Below the pieces are notes generated by a model. It saw only the letters and a program-made list of their open reading frames with translations, did not search any database and was not told the origin of the DNA. The translations under genes and the position numbers were made by a program. This document shows positions 1-10,865 of a DNA stretch of 64,000 bases, piece after piece (position 1 is the first letter of the stretch; each line of letters begins with the position of its first letter). The DNA is from CBDBKL01 sp965206675 (GTDB lineage Bacteria; Bdellovibrionota; Bdellovibrionia; Bdellovibrionales; JAKFYE01): positions 1-64,000 of the forward strand of contig CBDBKL010000007.1 of NCBI GenBank assembly GCA_965206675.1, written 5' to 3'.

Positions 1-2672
1 ACTAGGCATAGGATGACTACAGACATTATGTGTATATGGTCCTGATGAACAACCACCTCCTGGTGTTGAACCGGAACAATCGTTATTTCCAGAAAGACTT
101 ATAGAACTGCCTGTTCCACCTGTGCCCACATCAATACACTCAGTAAAATCGACATTAGAGCATTCAACTATACATGTCCAATCATTAATATTAAAACCAG
201 GTTCAGGGGTGCAGCCATCAGGGTACAATGTAAGCCCTTTTCCTACAAGAGCACCCGTACTCATGTTTATAGTTATCTGACATAAAGGAGTACATCGAGT
301 GGTAGTTGGTGGTGGAGTGTCTTCAATACAGCATCTATTTCTACTAGGACTTGTTGTACCTGCTGCAGATGAGTCAAATGACCATCCGGAGCCACAATCA
401 TACGGCTGCTGACCTTGTGTAGAAGTATCTGTATCAGCGCAAGTTGGTTCTATTGTGCCAGGATCACACTGAAAATTCACTGAATCACATGTTTGAAGAA
501 TTGTACAACAATGACTTTGGGTGCAAGAACTAGAAGTAGGGCATGATTTATCAGGGGTACAGTTACTTCCTGTGAAACCAGCAGTCCCACAAGTTTGTGG
601 TGGGTCAGCACAACAGGTATTTGTATCGCAAGGATCTTCATTTAAGCCGCCACAACGTCTACCACCTAGATGAAGACCACGACCTTCATCACCACATTGC
701 TCCTGAGTAATTTTTTTTATACAATTGTCACCTTCAGGTTCACAAGATCCATTTTCTTGTTCCGCTGTGCCTCGAGGGCACTGACAACAATTTTCTTGAT
801 CACATACGTCATTTGGGCAATCGCCATCTTTATTAACTTTTCCCCCTGAGCAATTTCCAGTAAAATGTGTACGACATGTTTTTGGAGGATCATCTGGAGG
901 AGGAGTTCCGCCGCCACCGCCAGGGGGAGTTTGTACTGGTGGAGGAGGATTTTGTGCTGGTGGAGGAGGATTTTGAGGTGGTTGAGTTTGTACAGTAGTA
1001 GTTTTTCTCACACAAGTGCAAGTGCTTCTATCAAGTCTGTAGTTAACATTTATGCAGATTATATTACAGAGAGTGGTAGTGGTAGTAGTAGTATCAGTAC
1101 AGTAGTAAGGACAAAATACCCCTGGACAATTTGACGAACAAAGATCAAAATCATCATCATCATACTGACAAAACCCGCACGTTTTTTGGCAAGCCCCGGT
1201 GCCAACAGTGTGGGTAATAAGTTGATATCCAACGAGACAACTTACCGTTGATTCACTATAACTAGAAGGACAAGATACCGGCGTACAACAACTTTTAGTC
1301 CCAGAGCAGGTTCTAGCTTTACATGTTCCAGAAACTGCAGGTTGCGGGAAAGTTGAAGTATCACAAACAGTGGCTGCGGTTGTAGGGCTGCAGGGGCAAA
1401 GGGGAAGATCTTGGCAGCAGTTATTTTCACTCAGGTTTTCAATATCTGCGGCATTAGCTTTTAAAGTTTTTCCCTCGGGACATGAGTAGGCTTGAATGCC
1501 AGAAGTTCTAGGCTCAGTGTCAGCGCAAGTTGCCGGGGTAGGGTTTATGCAGCACTGACTAGGTGAGTTTATAGTTAAATCTGATCGACTTATATTATGA
1601 TAATTTCGGTAACCTGCAGCTTGACACTTTTCATTAGTATTGTAGTCCTGACAACTACTGCATACCCCCGTACCAGAACAATTAACATAGCCGCCGGCCG
1701 GATGACTGGGACAAGAAAAACCATACCACTGATCAGGACATAGCAAACTTAAATCAAACTGCGTTTGAGTGCTGCAATTAGCACTTTCACAGTTATGACA
1801 ATAACCATTACGGTCCTTATACGGTGCACTTGAAGGACACTCACACTCACACGTGTCAGTGTTTAACGTCTGCCCTAATCCCCAATCATCTACATCACAA
1901 TCTGAATCCGTCTTCGTACAAGCCGGCTTACAACAGTTCTCTACATCCGGTAACCCAATACTCTCAGGGTTGTCTTTTAAACTTCTTCCATCTGGACAAT
2001 TAAAAGGCTGATCTGCCGGTATAACACTATCTATGTCCTGACATGTTCGACAATCATTTGTCCCCGGACATACATTTACTCCACAGGAATTGTTATACGT
2101 TTTGACCTGTACAAACAGTACTTAAATTAACTCCAGGATTTTGTGCCTGAACAGCAACATTACTTATATCACAAGTTCCACTTCCTGTACCTGTGCACGA
2201 CGCCCCCCCCGCATCCTGTGTACGTTTGACCTGAACATACAGATTCAGGGTTAGGACAAGTGGGCCGCATTCCTTGACAGGCATCAGCTACGCCGCAAGA
2301 GTTTGCAAACGTTACCCCTTGGCAAGTTGAAGCCTCAACTGCAGGATCACAAATGGCAGGCAACGTGCCCTGACATGCGTCTACTTGACCGCAAGAGTTG
2401 GCAAACGTTTCACCCTCACACTTTGTTGCAGCAATTGCCGGATCACATGTACCACGATCTACAGTAAAGAAAATTCTTGTTAAATCATGAGGAGGTGCTG
2501 CGCCACCTGTGTTATCAACAACAGGTGGCGTGTAGTTTGAATAATTACCAGCCGTATCAACCGGACGTACCCAAAAACTCATGAAGACCATCAGGAAGAT
2601 CTTGAAAATTTAACCTAATAGGAGTTTTGTGTTTTAAAAACGTTTCATCGGGAGTACCACCATCTGCTCCTA
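1..2672 (-). repeat. Left arm of long inverted repeat (copy of 7504-10160)
   Basis: The reverse complement of this stretch matches 7504-10160 almost base for base at both ends. Position 1 pairs with 10160 and the match is lost abruptly beyond 2672/7504. Inside are two replaced segments (about 448-893 and 1100-1306) and a shorter 21-bp tandem repeat (934-975, 2 units against 10). The arm continues past the window edge. The arms are long enough for RecA-type recombination. Confidence 0.9.
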
Positions 2673-3647
2673 AATCCGTATCAAGTAGAACTTGACCAGA
2701 TTTGCCCGCCAAAGCAAAACCATGACAGCTATTAAAATTAGCCATAACATTTGCATCATCTGTGTTATCAGCGCACATAAATAGTGAACCAACTTCTGTT
2801 GACTGAAGCTGCACACTCACATTACCACTAGACGTACAAACTCTGTTTGTTATAGGAGTTAATACAAGAGGCCCTGGCGCAACGTATGCCACCTTGTCCG
2901 GCCTCTGTTGCGCCCACAACTTGTTTCCATGTAATTTTTGGCCTTGATCTATCAGTTTGCGTTCCCAAAACAATTTGCTCCGTATCACTACAGGATGGCA
3001 CCTCTGGGCCTACCGCTGGCATTGTAGCCTTAACGATTAACTTTACAGAATGAGAAACATTAACATCACTTGAGTTTTCAGCATTATACGGAGCAAACGA
3101 ATTAACAGAAGTTGAAAAACGCGTACACGGCAAAGTTAGCCCCATCAGCAGATTTTACAGGAATAGCTTGTATCGTAATTGTTCCTGAAAAACCATTAAC
3201 ACCTGAAGAGTTTTTTAATAAATTAATATTATTGCCAGATAATAAATCTATTCCCGTACTACAAATACTACTATTGCTATGATACGCCTGAAATAATCTT
3301 GTTACTCCGTTTTCAATATTCTGCCAATTGTAAAAATCACCACTGTTTATCAAAGTTACCGCAATTCTTGGAATTACTGCCTTAGAATCCATACCAGAAG
3401 GGCGCGGCACTGTTACAGGATCTACTAGGTTGTTGTAAATCTCTGTGCGGCTGTTGCCTAACTTAAAATCCTCGATCACATAGTTAACGGCATCTCGACA
3501 CGTCTGTACAACTCGACGCTTACTAAATTGCTCTGCCTGCTTTCCCACCATCGTGCCAACTACACCTGCCAGCACTGCAAACGTTGCCGACGCTACAGCC
3601 GCCCCCGCTAACGAAAAACCTCGCCTATCCCTTAACCTTTTACCCAT
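1..3647 (-). pseudogene. Prepilin-leader Cys-rich surface protein, frameshifted, runs off left edge
   Basis: Start chosen at the ATG at 3647, because the protein then opens with a short basic stretch followed by GFSL and about 20 hydrophobic residues, which is the layout of a type IV prepilin leader (no Glu at position 5). An Ig-like stretch ending in DTAGNYSNYTPP follows, then repeats of the form C-x-G-x-x-F-A-N-S-C-G, then four-Cys repeats and Pro/Thr-rich linkers. The reading frame breaks near 3120, 2897, 2577, 2210 and 2101. The last three are +1 changes in T, G and A runs relative to the copy at 7504-10178, and together they restore the frame, so 1-2100 should again be open. I see an exported pilus-like or surface adhesin as likely, without a named family. 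Its body is the left arm of a long inverted repeat. The frameshifts may be real or sequencing errors. Confidence 0.7.
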
Positions 3648-3936
3648 ACGTAAAGTATAAATGATATTAGAAATAACAAAAGAAAATAAATGATTCGTGT
3701 TTGCACTTTCTACTTTTTTGCCTAAATCAATAGCGAATTTATAGATAAAAATGTATTTTTCTGCTATGAACTGCAATATATTAAAGCTCACAGAAAATCT
3801 CATTAACGATTGTTGCAAAAATAATGTTTTCCCCAAAAAAATCTAAACCTCAACGTTTGTATTGTTTTGAGACGGTCATCAACGCTTATACCGCTTCCAA
3901 ACAGAAAAGTTTTTTCAGTTGAATCACTGGACTGGA

Positions 3937-4832
3937 TCTATATCCACTGTTCGATCGGTTTTGATAAAAATTCTTTGAGTTCAATGCCATCACTTCCAAT
4001 GATTAGTTTTTTATCAGGTTGAAATGTTTTAGTAAAAATAACCATTCCTGAAAATCCCTCTGTGCTTCTCCGCTCTTCACTTCAATAGCTACTAACTTAC
4101 GATCGGTTTTAAATACGAAGTCAACTTCATGCTGCCCGTCTCTCCAATAAAATACTTTACCAATACCTTCTTCTGATGCACGAATCAAATGTGCTCCAAC
4201 AGCCGATTCTAACAATCTACCCCAAAATACTTTATTTTTCTAGCTTCACTAAAGCGAAACCCACATAATACCGTCATTAATGCTGTGTTAAGAACTTGAA
4301 GTTTGGGACTAGACCCTCGCTTTTTCACATTGGTTTTTGAATATTTTTGAAGCCCAGTTACCATACCAACTGCGGATAGTAACTCCAAATAGTGAGCCAA
4401 TGTGGTTGTGTTGCCAGCATCTTGAAGTTGTCCTAACATTTTTGTATAAGATAGGATTTGCCCTGAATAATTACAAGCCAATTGGAAAAGTTGACGTAGC
4501 AAAGCGGGTTTGTCTATTCGGGATAAAGAAAGCACATCCCGAGAAATGGTTGTTTCAATCAATGAATCTAAACATACTTGGCCCAACGTTTTGGTTCTCT
4601 AATAAGGGGAACAGCCCTTATTTATTTTGTTATTTAAGTGACGAGCAATTTCCCATTGGGAAATCAACCACTCCTGTCTACCAAAAGCAGGTGTATCGGC
4701 ACTAGCGAAATGCGTGGGTAATCCAGAAAGCTTTACAACTTGTTGAACAAGAGTTGTTTTTCCAACCTGACGAGGTCCAGTTATAACTTGAAAGAAACGC
4801 CTCGGTTCTCTTAGGCGTTTGAGTAACTCCAC
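3937..4832 (-). pseudogene. Decayed AAA ATPase of the DUF4143 type
   Basis: The N-terminus carries a P-loop (TGPRQVGKTTL) as in the ATPases with a C-terminal DUF4143 domain. Later pieces read LIETTISRDVL and HEVDFVF...VAIEVKSG, the typical arm and nuclease-like end of that family. The segment between the P-loop and LIETTISRDVL, normally about 100 residues including Walker B, is missing, and the frame changes near 4590, 4212 and 4010. After the last shift the frame reads on through IIGSDGIEL to a stop at 3937. Because of the internal deletion this is a genuine pseudogene, not only a sequencing problem. An intact relative lies at 15541-16719. Confidence 0.8.
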
Positions 4833-4892
4833 ATATTGAGATCGAACAAATTCTTTTTTACTCAGAATACTGAGTAAAATTAAGTCTTTTGT

Positions 4893-7200
4893 TTAAACAT
4901 CACTTTCGGTGTGATTTTTATCATATCTGCTTCTCTTATACGCTTTCCAACTGTCTCGAATAATAGGTGAAACCACCATACAAATCAAAAACATAGATAA
5001 CTGCCCCAGTACAGACACCCAGGCCACTCCCTGCAATATTAATCCCTGAGCCATAAACAAAGATCCAAATCCAACCATTGTGGTTAAAACAGAAAGCTGT
5101 ACTCCCTGAGCCACAAACCGAGCACTTGCAATCGAAGATTGATAACTCTCTCTTTCTCTATGCCTAATATGCACACCAATATCTATACCCGCCGCAAGTA
5201 CGGCAGGAACCATACCTAAATTAAATATGGTAAAAGGTACCCCAACAAACCCATTAACCCTATGACACAAACAATACCAAACACTAACTGTAATTCTAAA
5301 ATAAGAGCACTTCTTATATCTCTAAAATCAAGCCAAAATACAAAAAACGCCGTTAATAAAAAAATAAGAAGAATAATCATCCCATCATTAATAATCTTAT
5401 CTAAAATTTCTATAAAAACTATCGAATCACTCCCCACTTTTAATCCCGGAAACTTATCTCGAGCCTTTAATAAAACATTTGCAAAAGAACGGATGGTTGA
5501 AGCATGATCCATTGAATTTTTAGGATAAGCATAAACAATATTTCCAGAGTGTCCAAAAATAGATTGTAACTGTACAGGAAGATCCTCTCTAGAATATGTT
5601 TCTTCTTTCAAAAGAGATTTGATTTTCTCCGTGTCCAATTCATTTTGTTTAAGAATTTGTGTGTTTTCAGAAGCGGCACTTTCCAAAAGATTTAATTTTT
5701 CTCGACGCTCTTTCATATCTGAAGGAAGAACAGAGTAAAGCGAAATGGCCTGATCGACTTCAGAACTTTCCTCTTCTAGAAAAGATTTAACCTCTAAAGC
5801 CTGTTGTTCGTCCTTTGCTAAGAGTGCAGAGGGCACCATCGATTTTCCAAAAAGTTCATTTCCCATGGCTTTTAAGTCTTTAGCTTTATTTGAAAATAAA
5901 AAAAGTTTTTGGAAATCATATTCAAATTTTGTATTTAACGTCCCAAAAAGTATGGCTATACAAACCAACAGAGCCGACCATCCTCCATTTTAAGGTGATC
6001 GGATAAAAACCAAATCCTTCAGTTATTTTAGTAAATCGAGGACGATTTCCTAAAAATTGTCCGCACAAGGGAAAACACAATATAAATGAAAGATAAATAG
6101 ATAAAATACCGAAAACCTGCAAATAAACCAACTTCTGAAAAAATACGCACATCACTTAAACTTAAAATCAAAAATGATCCCGATGACGTGATCGCTGCCG
6201 AAAACAAAACGCGGCTTGTTTGAATATAAGCTTTTTCCAAAGCGGCTTCTTTTGAAAATCCATCTTTAATCTCCTGATAGTATCTTTTGATAAGATGAAT
6301 ACCATATTCCACACCTAATCCACCCAAAATACCTATAAGAAAACTTGTTAAAATATTCACTTGCCCAACAAGCAAATAACCTATTCCTGCTGTCCATCCC
6401 AACGCAATAGTAACTATAAATGTCGTTGCAAACGCTCCCCAAAGAGTTCCTAGGCCTAAAAACAAAAGAACACATATAACTAGAAAGGCCATAATACCAG
6501 CACTGCGAATATCACCTTTGATTTGCTTTATATTTTCAGTTTTATCAAAGTAACGACCTGTAAACTGGTAAGGGTAGTTTTTTCCAAGAACAGAGTTCAA
6601 TCTTTCTTTTACATCATCTAAAAGCTGTTGAGATTTCTCTAAATTATTAGAATCAAATGTGGGCTTTATCAAAAGCATAGTATAATCACCATCAGTACTC
6701 GTAAAATATTGATCTGGTTCTAAATCGGTATCCAACTGTGAGAAATAGTCTTCAGCTTCAGTTTTTTTCTTCGGGAGTTTCAATTCCCAGATCATACCAC
6801 CTTTGTGGAGTTTGAGATGAGAAGAAAAGATTTTGTGCATGTTTTGTCATTATATTAAACTCTTCAGGTGAAAGAAGATAAAGGAGTTTATCTTTTAATA
6901 AAAATTTTTCTTTTTGATAAAAAACAAAATGAATAAGCGGATGATCTTCTAAAGCATTTTTTATAACTGAAAGTGCAGGAAGAGGATTTTTTGAGGGACC
7001 AACTATAACAACAAGATAACCTGCCCCGCCACCTCTTGTTCAATCTGCTTCATTTCAACAACGTTTTGGTTGTCTTCTGGAAGCAGATCAATGAGATCTA
7101 AATTTATAGGCAAATGACGACCAAAGTAGAGAGAAACAAGTCCAATAGTTAAGGCCAGCATAAAAGCTACATAACGAAATCTTAATATAGTGGAAAACAC
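4893..7200 (-). pseudogene. RND/MMPL-type exporter, broken by several frameshifts
   Basis: Fragments in all three minus frames together spell one membrane protein of about 770 residues. There is an N-terminal helix (FSTILRFRYVAFMLALTIG), a periplasmic domain, a membrane block with GGLGVEYGIHLIKRYYQEI, a second periplasmic domain, and a second membrane block with AGIDIGVHIRHRERESY. The duplicated helix-loop-helix plan and the GxxxDYGxH-like motif fit the HAE3/MMPL branch of RND transporters. Frame changes lie near 7020, 6825, 6125, 5975 and 5240. Five breaks in 2.3 kb mean it is not functional as read. It lies entirely inside the segment bounded by the inverted-repeat arms. Confidence 0.75.
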
Positions 7201-7503
7201 AGGCTCTTCTCCGACATGCTATAGTTTCTACTTCTCTATATGTATAATAAAACTTTTTTCAACGTTGTAAACAAAATATCATTTAATTATTAAAAAGCGT
7301 ATATAGTCTAACAGTGATTATTCTTATCTTTCATAAATTGAAAAATACTTCTTAGCGACATATATGGGTCCAGCGATTAACATATCAAAATATAAAGAAA
7401 ATATTTTTAAACTTTTATGAATTAAATATTTTAAAATAGAAAATTAATTTTCGATTATGAAAAAATGAAATTGATTTTACTTTTCAACTCTAAATTATTT
7501 GTA
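7201..7503. other. AT-rich spacer between broken exporter and right arm
   Basis: No gene or RNA is recognisable. The stretch is very AT-rich and ends exactly where homology to the left arm begins. In the right-copy reading frame the first upstream stop is TAA at 7491, and there is no start codon or ribosome site between it and the arm, so the right copy has no start of its own here. Confidence 0.5.
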
Positions 7504-10160
7504 TAGGAGCAGATGGTGGTACTCCCGATGAAACGTTTTTAAACACAAAAACTCCTATTAGGTTAAATTTTCAAGATCTTCCTGATGGTCTTCATGAGTT
7601 TTGGGTACGTCCGGTTGATACGGCTGGTAATTATTCAAACTACACGCCACCTGTTGTTGATAACACAGGTGGCGCAGCACCTCCTCATGATTTAACAAGA
7701 ATTTTCTTTACTGTAGATCGTGGTACATGTGATCCGGCAATTGCTGCAACAAAGTGTGAGGGTGAAACGTTTGCCAACTCTTGCGGTCAAGTAGACGCAT
7801 GTCAGGGCACGTTGCCTGCCATTTGTGATCCTGCAGTTGAGGCTTCAACTTGCCAAGGGGTAACGTTTGCAAACTCTTGCGGCGTAGCTGATGCCTGTCA
7901 AGGAATGCGGCCCACTTGTCCTAACCCTGAATCTGTATGTTCAGGTCAAACGTACACAGGATGCGGGGGGGCGTCGTGCACAGGTACAGGAAGTGGAACT
8001 TGTGATATAAGTAATGTTGCTGTTCAGGCACAAAATCCTGGAGTTAATTTAAGTACTGTTTGTACAGGTCAAACGTATAACAATTCCTGTGGAGTAAATG
8101 TATGTCCGGGGACAAATGATTGTCGAACATGTCAGGACATAGATAGTGTTATACCGGCAGATCAGCCTTTTAATTGTCCAGATGGAAGAAGTTTAAAAGA
8201 CAACCCTGAGAGTATTGGGTTACCGGATGTAGAGAACTGTTGTAAGCCGGCTTGTACGAAGACGGATTCAGATTGTGATGTAGATGATTGGGGATTAGGG
8301 CAGACGTTAAACACTGACACGTGTGAGTGTGAGTGTCCTTCAAGTGCACCGTATAAGGACCGTAATGGTTATTGTCATAACTGTGAAAGTGCTAATTGCA
8401 GCACTCAAACGCAGTTTGATTTAAGTTTGCTATGTCCTGATCAGTGGTATGGTTTTTCTTGTCCCAGTCATCCGGCCGGCGGCTATGTTAATTGTTCTGG
8501 TACGGGGGTATGCAGTAGTTGTCAGGACTACAATACTAATGAAAAGTGTCAAGCTGCAGGTTACCGAAATTATCATAATATAAGTCGATCAGATTTAACT
8601 ATAAACTCACCTAGTCAGTGCTGCATAAACCCTACCCCGGCAACTTGCGCTGACACTGAGCCTAGAACTTCTGGCATTCAAGCCTACTCATGTCCCGAGG
8701 GAAAAACTTTAAAAGCTAATGCCGCAGATATTGAAAACCTGAGTGAAAATAACTGCTGCCAAGATCTTCCCCTTTGCCCCTGCAGCCCTACAACCGCAGC
8801 CACTGTTTGTGATACTTCAACTTTCCCGCAACCTGCAGTTTCTGGAACATGTAAAGCTAGAACCTGCTATGGCTCTCAAAACTGTGACCCCTGTGCGTGG
8901 TGCCCAGGAGTTTTCTGCCCACCGCAATGTACTGTTACTACTACCACTACCACTCTCTGTAATATAATCTGCATAAATGTTAACTACAGACTTGATAGAA
9001 GCACTTGCACTTGTGTGAGAAAAACTACTACTGTACAAACTCAACCACCTCAAAATCCTCCTCCACCAGCACAAAATCCTCCTCCACCAGCACAAAATCC
9101 TCCTCCACCAGCACAAAATCCTCCTCCACCAGCACAAAATCCTCCTCCACCAGCACAAAATCCTCCTCCACCAGCACAAAATCCTCCTCCACCAGCACAA
9201 AATCCTCCTCCACCAGCACAAAATCCTCCTCCACCAGCACAAAATCCTCCTCCACCAGTACAAACTCCCCCTGGCGGTGGCGGCGGAACTCCTCCTAATG
9301 ATCCACCAACTTGTGCAGATTCTAATGGAGTTAACACTCCAGGTGGGCGTTGGTTTTCTGGTTGCGCTGCTCAAGGATGTACTACGAATTTTGGAACCGG
9401 ACACTTATCTGCTTCTATAGCAAATTGTTGTAATTGTACTACGACTACACCAAGACCACCGACCTGTAACCGACCACCAGTTTGTGGGAGTCATGAGGTT
9501 GAGGGACAATGTCCAAATGGACAAATTGAAACTGGCAGTAGATCAGTAACTGCTCTTAATTGCCCCTCAATAACATGTAAAACTTGTACTACTCAACAAA
9601 CCTGTGCTTCAGTAAACTTTCGGTGTGCTGCTGGCACAGTTCCAAGAGGATCTCGTCAGTGGAATAATAATAGTCCGTCACAAAATAATTGTTGTAGAAC
9701 AACTACTTCAGAACCAACTTGCGCTGATACAGATACTTCTACACAAGGTCAGCAGCCGTATGATTGTGGCTCCGGATGGTCATTTGACTCATCTGCAGCA
9801 GGTACAACAAGTCCTAGTAGAAATAGATGCTGTATTGAAGACACTCCACCACCAACTACCACTCGATGTACTCCTTTATGTCAGATAACTATAAACATGA
9901 GTACGGGTGCTCTTGTAGGAAAAGGGCTTACATTGTACCCTGATGGCTGTACCCCTGAACCTGGTTTTAATATTAATGATTGGACATGTATAGTTGAATG
10001 CTCTAATGTCGATTTTACTGAGTGTATTGATGTGGGCACAGGTGGAACAGGCAGTTCTATAAGTCTTTCTGGAAATAACGATTGTTCCGGTTCAACACCA
10101 GGAGGTGGTTGTTCATCAGGACCATATACACATAATGTCTGTAGTCATCCTATGCCTAGT
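7504..10160 (+). repeat. Right arm of long inverted repeat (copy of 1-2672)
   Basis: Near-identical inverted copy of the left arm. It starts at the bases TAGGAGCAGATGG, where the left copy continues upstream into the N-terminal coding module and this copy instead runs into AT-rich spacer. It differs from the left arm by cassettes at about 8868-8930 and 9297-9710, by 10 rather than 2 units of the 21-bp repeat, and by several single-base run lengths. Confidence 0.9.
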
Positions 10161-10178
10161 AGAACAGGTTGTCCTTGA
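7812..10178 (+). CDS. 5'-truncated Cys-rich surface protein body (silent copy)
   Basis: The frame is open from 7494 to the TGA at 10176, but homology to the left copy starts at codon 7506, well inside the gene. The first ATG (7812) is an internal Met of the family with no ribosome site or signal peptide. Content: repeats of C-x-G-x-x-F-A-N-S-C-G, several four-Cys repeats ending in CC, Thr runs, ten QNPPPP[AV] units, then more Cys repeats. Unlike the left copy it has no frameshifts. It looks like a promoterless, leaderless donor or alternative 3' body. A functional protein would need fusion to the N-terminal module at 2673-3647, and the frame at the junction is compatible (LDTDL-GADGG). Confidence 0.75.
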   Translation: MPAICDPAVEASTCQGVTFANSCGVADACQGMRPTCPNPESVCSGQTYTGCGGASCTGTGSGTCDISNVAVQAQNPGVNLSTVCTGQTYNNSCGVNVCPGTNDCRTCQDIDSVIPADQPFNCPDGRSLKDNPESIGLPDVENCCKPACTKTDSDCDVDDWGLGQTLNTDTCECECPSSAPYKDRNGYCHNCESANCSTQTQFDLSLLCPDQWYGFSCPSHPAGGYVNCSGTGVCSSCQDYNTNEKCQAAGYRNYHNISRSDLTINSPSQCCINPTPATCADTEPRTSGIQAYSCPEGKTLKANAADIENLSENNCCQDLPLCPCSPTTAATVCDTSTFPQPAVSGTCKARTCYGSQNCDPCAWCPGVFCPPQCTVTTTTTTLCNIICINVNYRLDRSTCTCVRKTTTVQTQPPQNPPPPAQNPPPPAQNPPPPAQNPPPPAQNPPPPAQNPPPPAQNPPPPAQNPPPPAQNPPPPAQNPPPPVQTPPGGGGGTPPNDPPTCADSNGVNTPGGRWFSGCAAQGCTTNFGTGHLSASIANCCNCTTTTPRPPTCNRPPVCGSHEVEGQCPNGQIETGSRSVTALNCPSITCKTCTTQQTCASVNFRCAAGTVPRGSRQWNNNSPSQNNCCRTTTSEPTCADTDTSTQGQQPYDCGSGWSFDSSAAGTTSPSRNRCCIEDTPPPTTTRCTPLCQITINMSTGALVGKGLTLYPDGCTPEPGFNINDWTCIVECSNVDFTECIDVGTGGTGSSISLSGNNDCSGSTPGGGCSSGPYTHNVCSHPMPSRTGCP
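9051..9260 (+). repeat. 21-bp coding tandem repeat, 10 units (QNPPPPA)
   Basis: Ten head-to-tail copies of a 21-bp unit encode QNPPPPA, the last one ending in V. The inverted partner copy at 934-975 has only two units. Because 21 is a multiple of 3, gain or loss of units changes linker length without breaking the frame. The antisense and +1 frames of this repeat also stay open, which produces spurious reading frames. Confidence 0.95.
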
Positions 10179-10376
10179 GCTTTTAAAAAGTTATCTGTTT
10201 TAATTCCATCTATTTTATATAACCTGTAACCAATTTTTTATTTAAAAAAATATGAGTGCTTGAGGGTTAAACGTTATTAGACACTAACAAAAACAAAGAG
10301 CAGGTTTTAGTTTAGTATTGTATTTTCAAAAAAATATATAAATAAGTAATAAGCGCATAGGATATAGTTTCTTATC

Positions 10377-10865
10377 CTATGGTTGTATAACGTCACAACC
10401 CCTGAGAGTACCAATATGACCAGTAGGAGCAGCGTTTACACAGTCGGTGTTTGTAGGTTCAGGATCGGCTGGATTACTTGAGCCAATAACTCCTCCAGTG
10501 CTTATACACGCAATACCTCCTAGGACATCATTACAATGTGATTCTGACACAGTATAATTACACCAACACAATCTAAATGGAGGGGGAGGATTGCAGCAAC
10601 TATTTTGACTAAGGTTAGTGATGCTACTCGCATTTGATTTTAGCTGCCAAGATACATAACATATTCCACCTGACAAGAGTGTATTATGAGCACAAGGACA
10701 ATTATAGGATTGACTGCCTGATGTAGAGGTATCTGTATCAGCGCAAGTTGGTTCTATTGTGCCAGGATCACACTGAAAATTCACTGAATCACATGTTTGA
10801 AGAGTTGTTGTTGTTGTTGTTGTACATTTATAACAAGTTTTTTTTTGGCAATGAGAATTGAACAA
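10377..10865 (-). CDS. Small Cys-rich cassette related to the inverted-repeat gene
   Basis: A 162-codon frame with no signal peptide opens in CYKC and a run of Thr, then carries LQTCDSVNFQCDPGTIEPTC and a four-Cys repeat. About 85 bp (10727-10810) are nearly identical at DNA level to 418-503 in the left arm, inside or just beside one of the segments where the two arms differ. The rest is unrelated to either arm. I read it as a gene fragment or donor cassette and doubt that it is expressed. Confidence 0.5.
   Translation of the reverse strand: MFNSHCQKKTCYKCTTTTTTTLQTCDSVNFQCDPGTIEPTCADTDTSTSGSQSYNCPCAHNTLLSGGICYVSWQLKSNASSITNLSQNSCCNPPPPFRLCWCNYTVSESHCNDVLGGIACISTGGVIGSSNPADPEPTNTDCVNAAPTGHIGTLRGCDVIQP

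Noticed and set aside
9051..9260. CRISPR-like array
   Set aside because: Units are directly adjacent with no spacers and code for protein; no cas genes nearby.
8817..9404. Long open frames on the opposite strand and other frames of the QNPPPPA repeat
   Set aside because: They arise because the 21-bp unit has no stop in any frame; low-complexity translations such as repeated WWRRILC have no start context.
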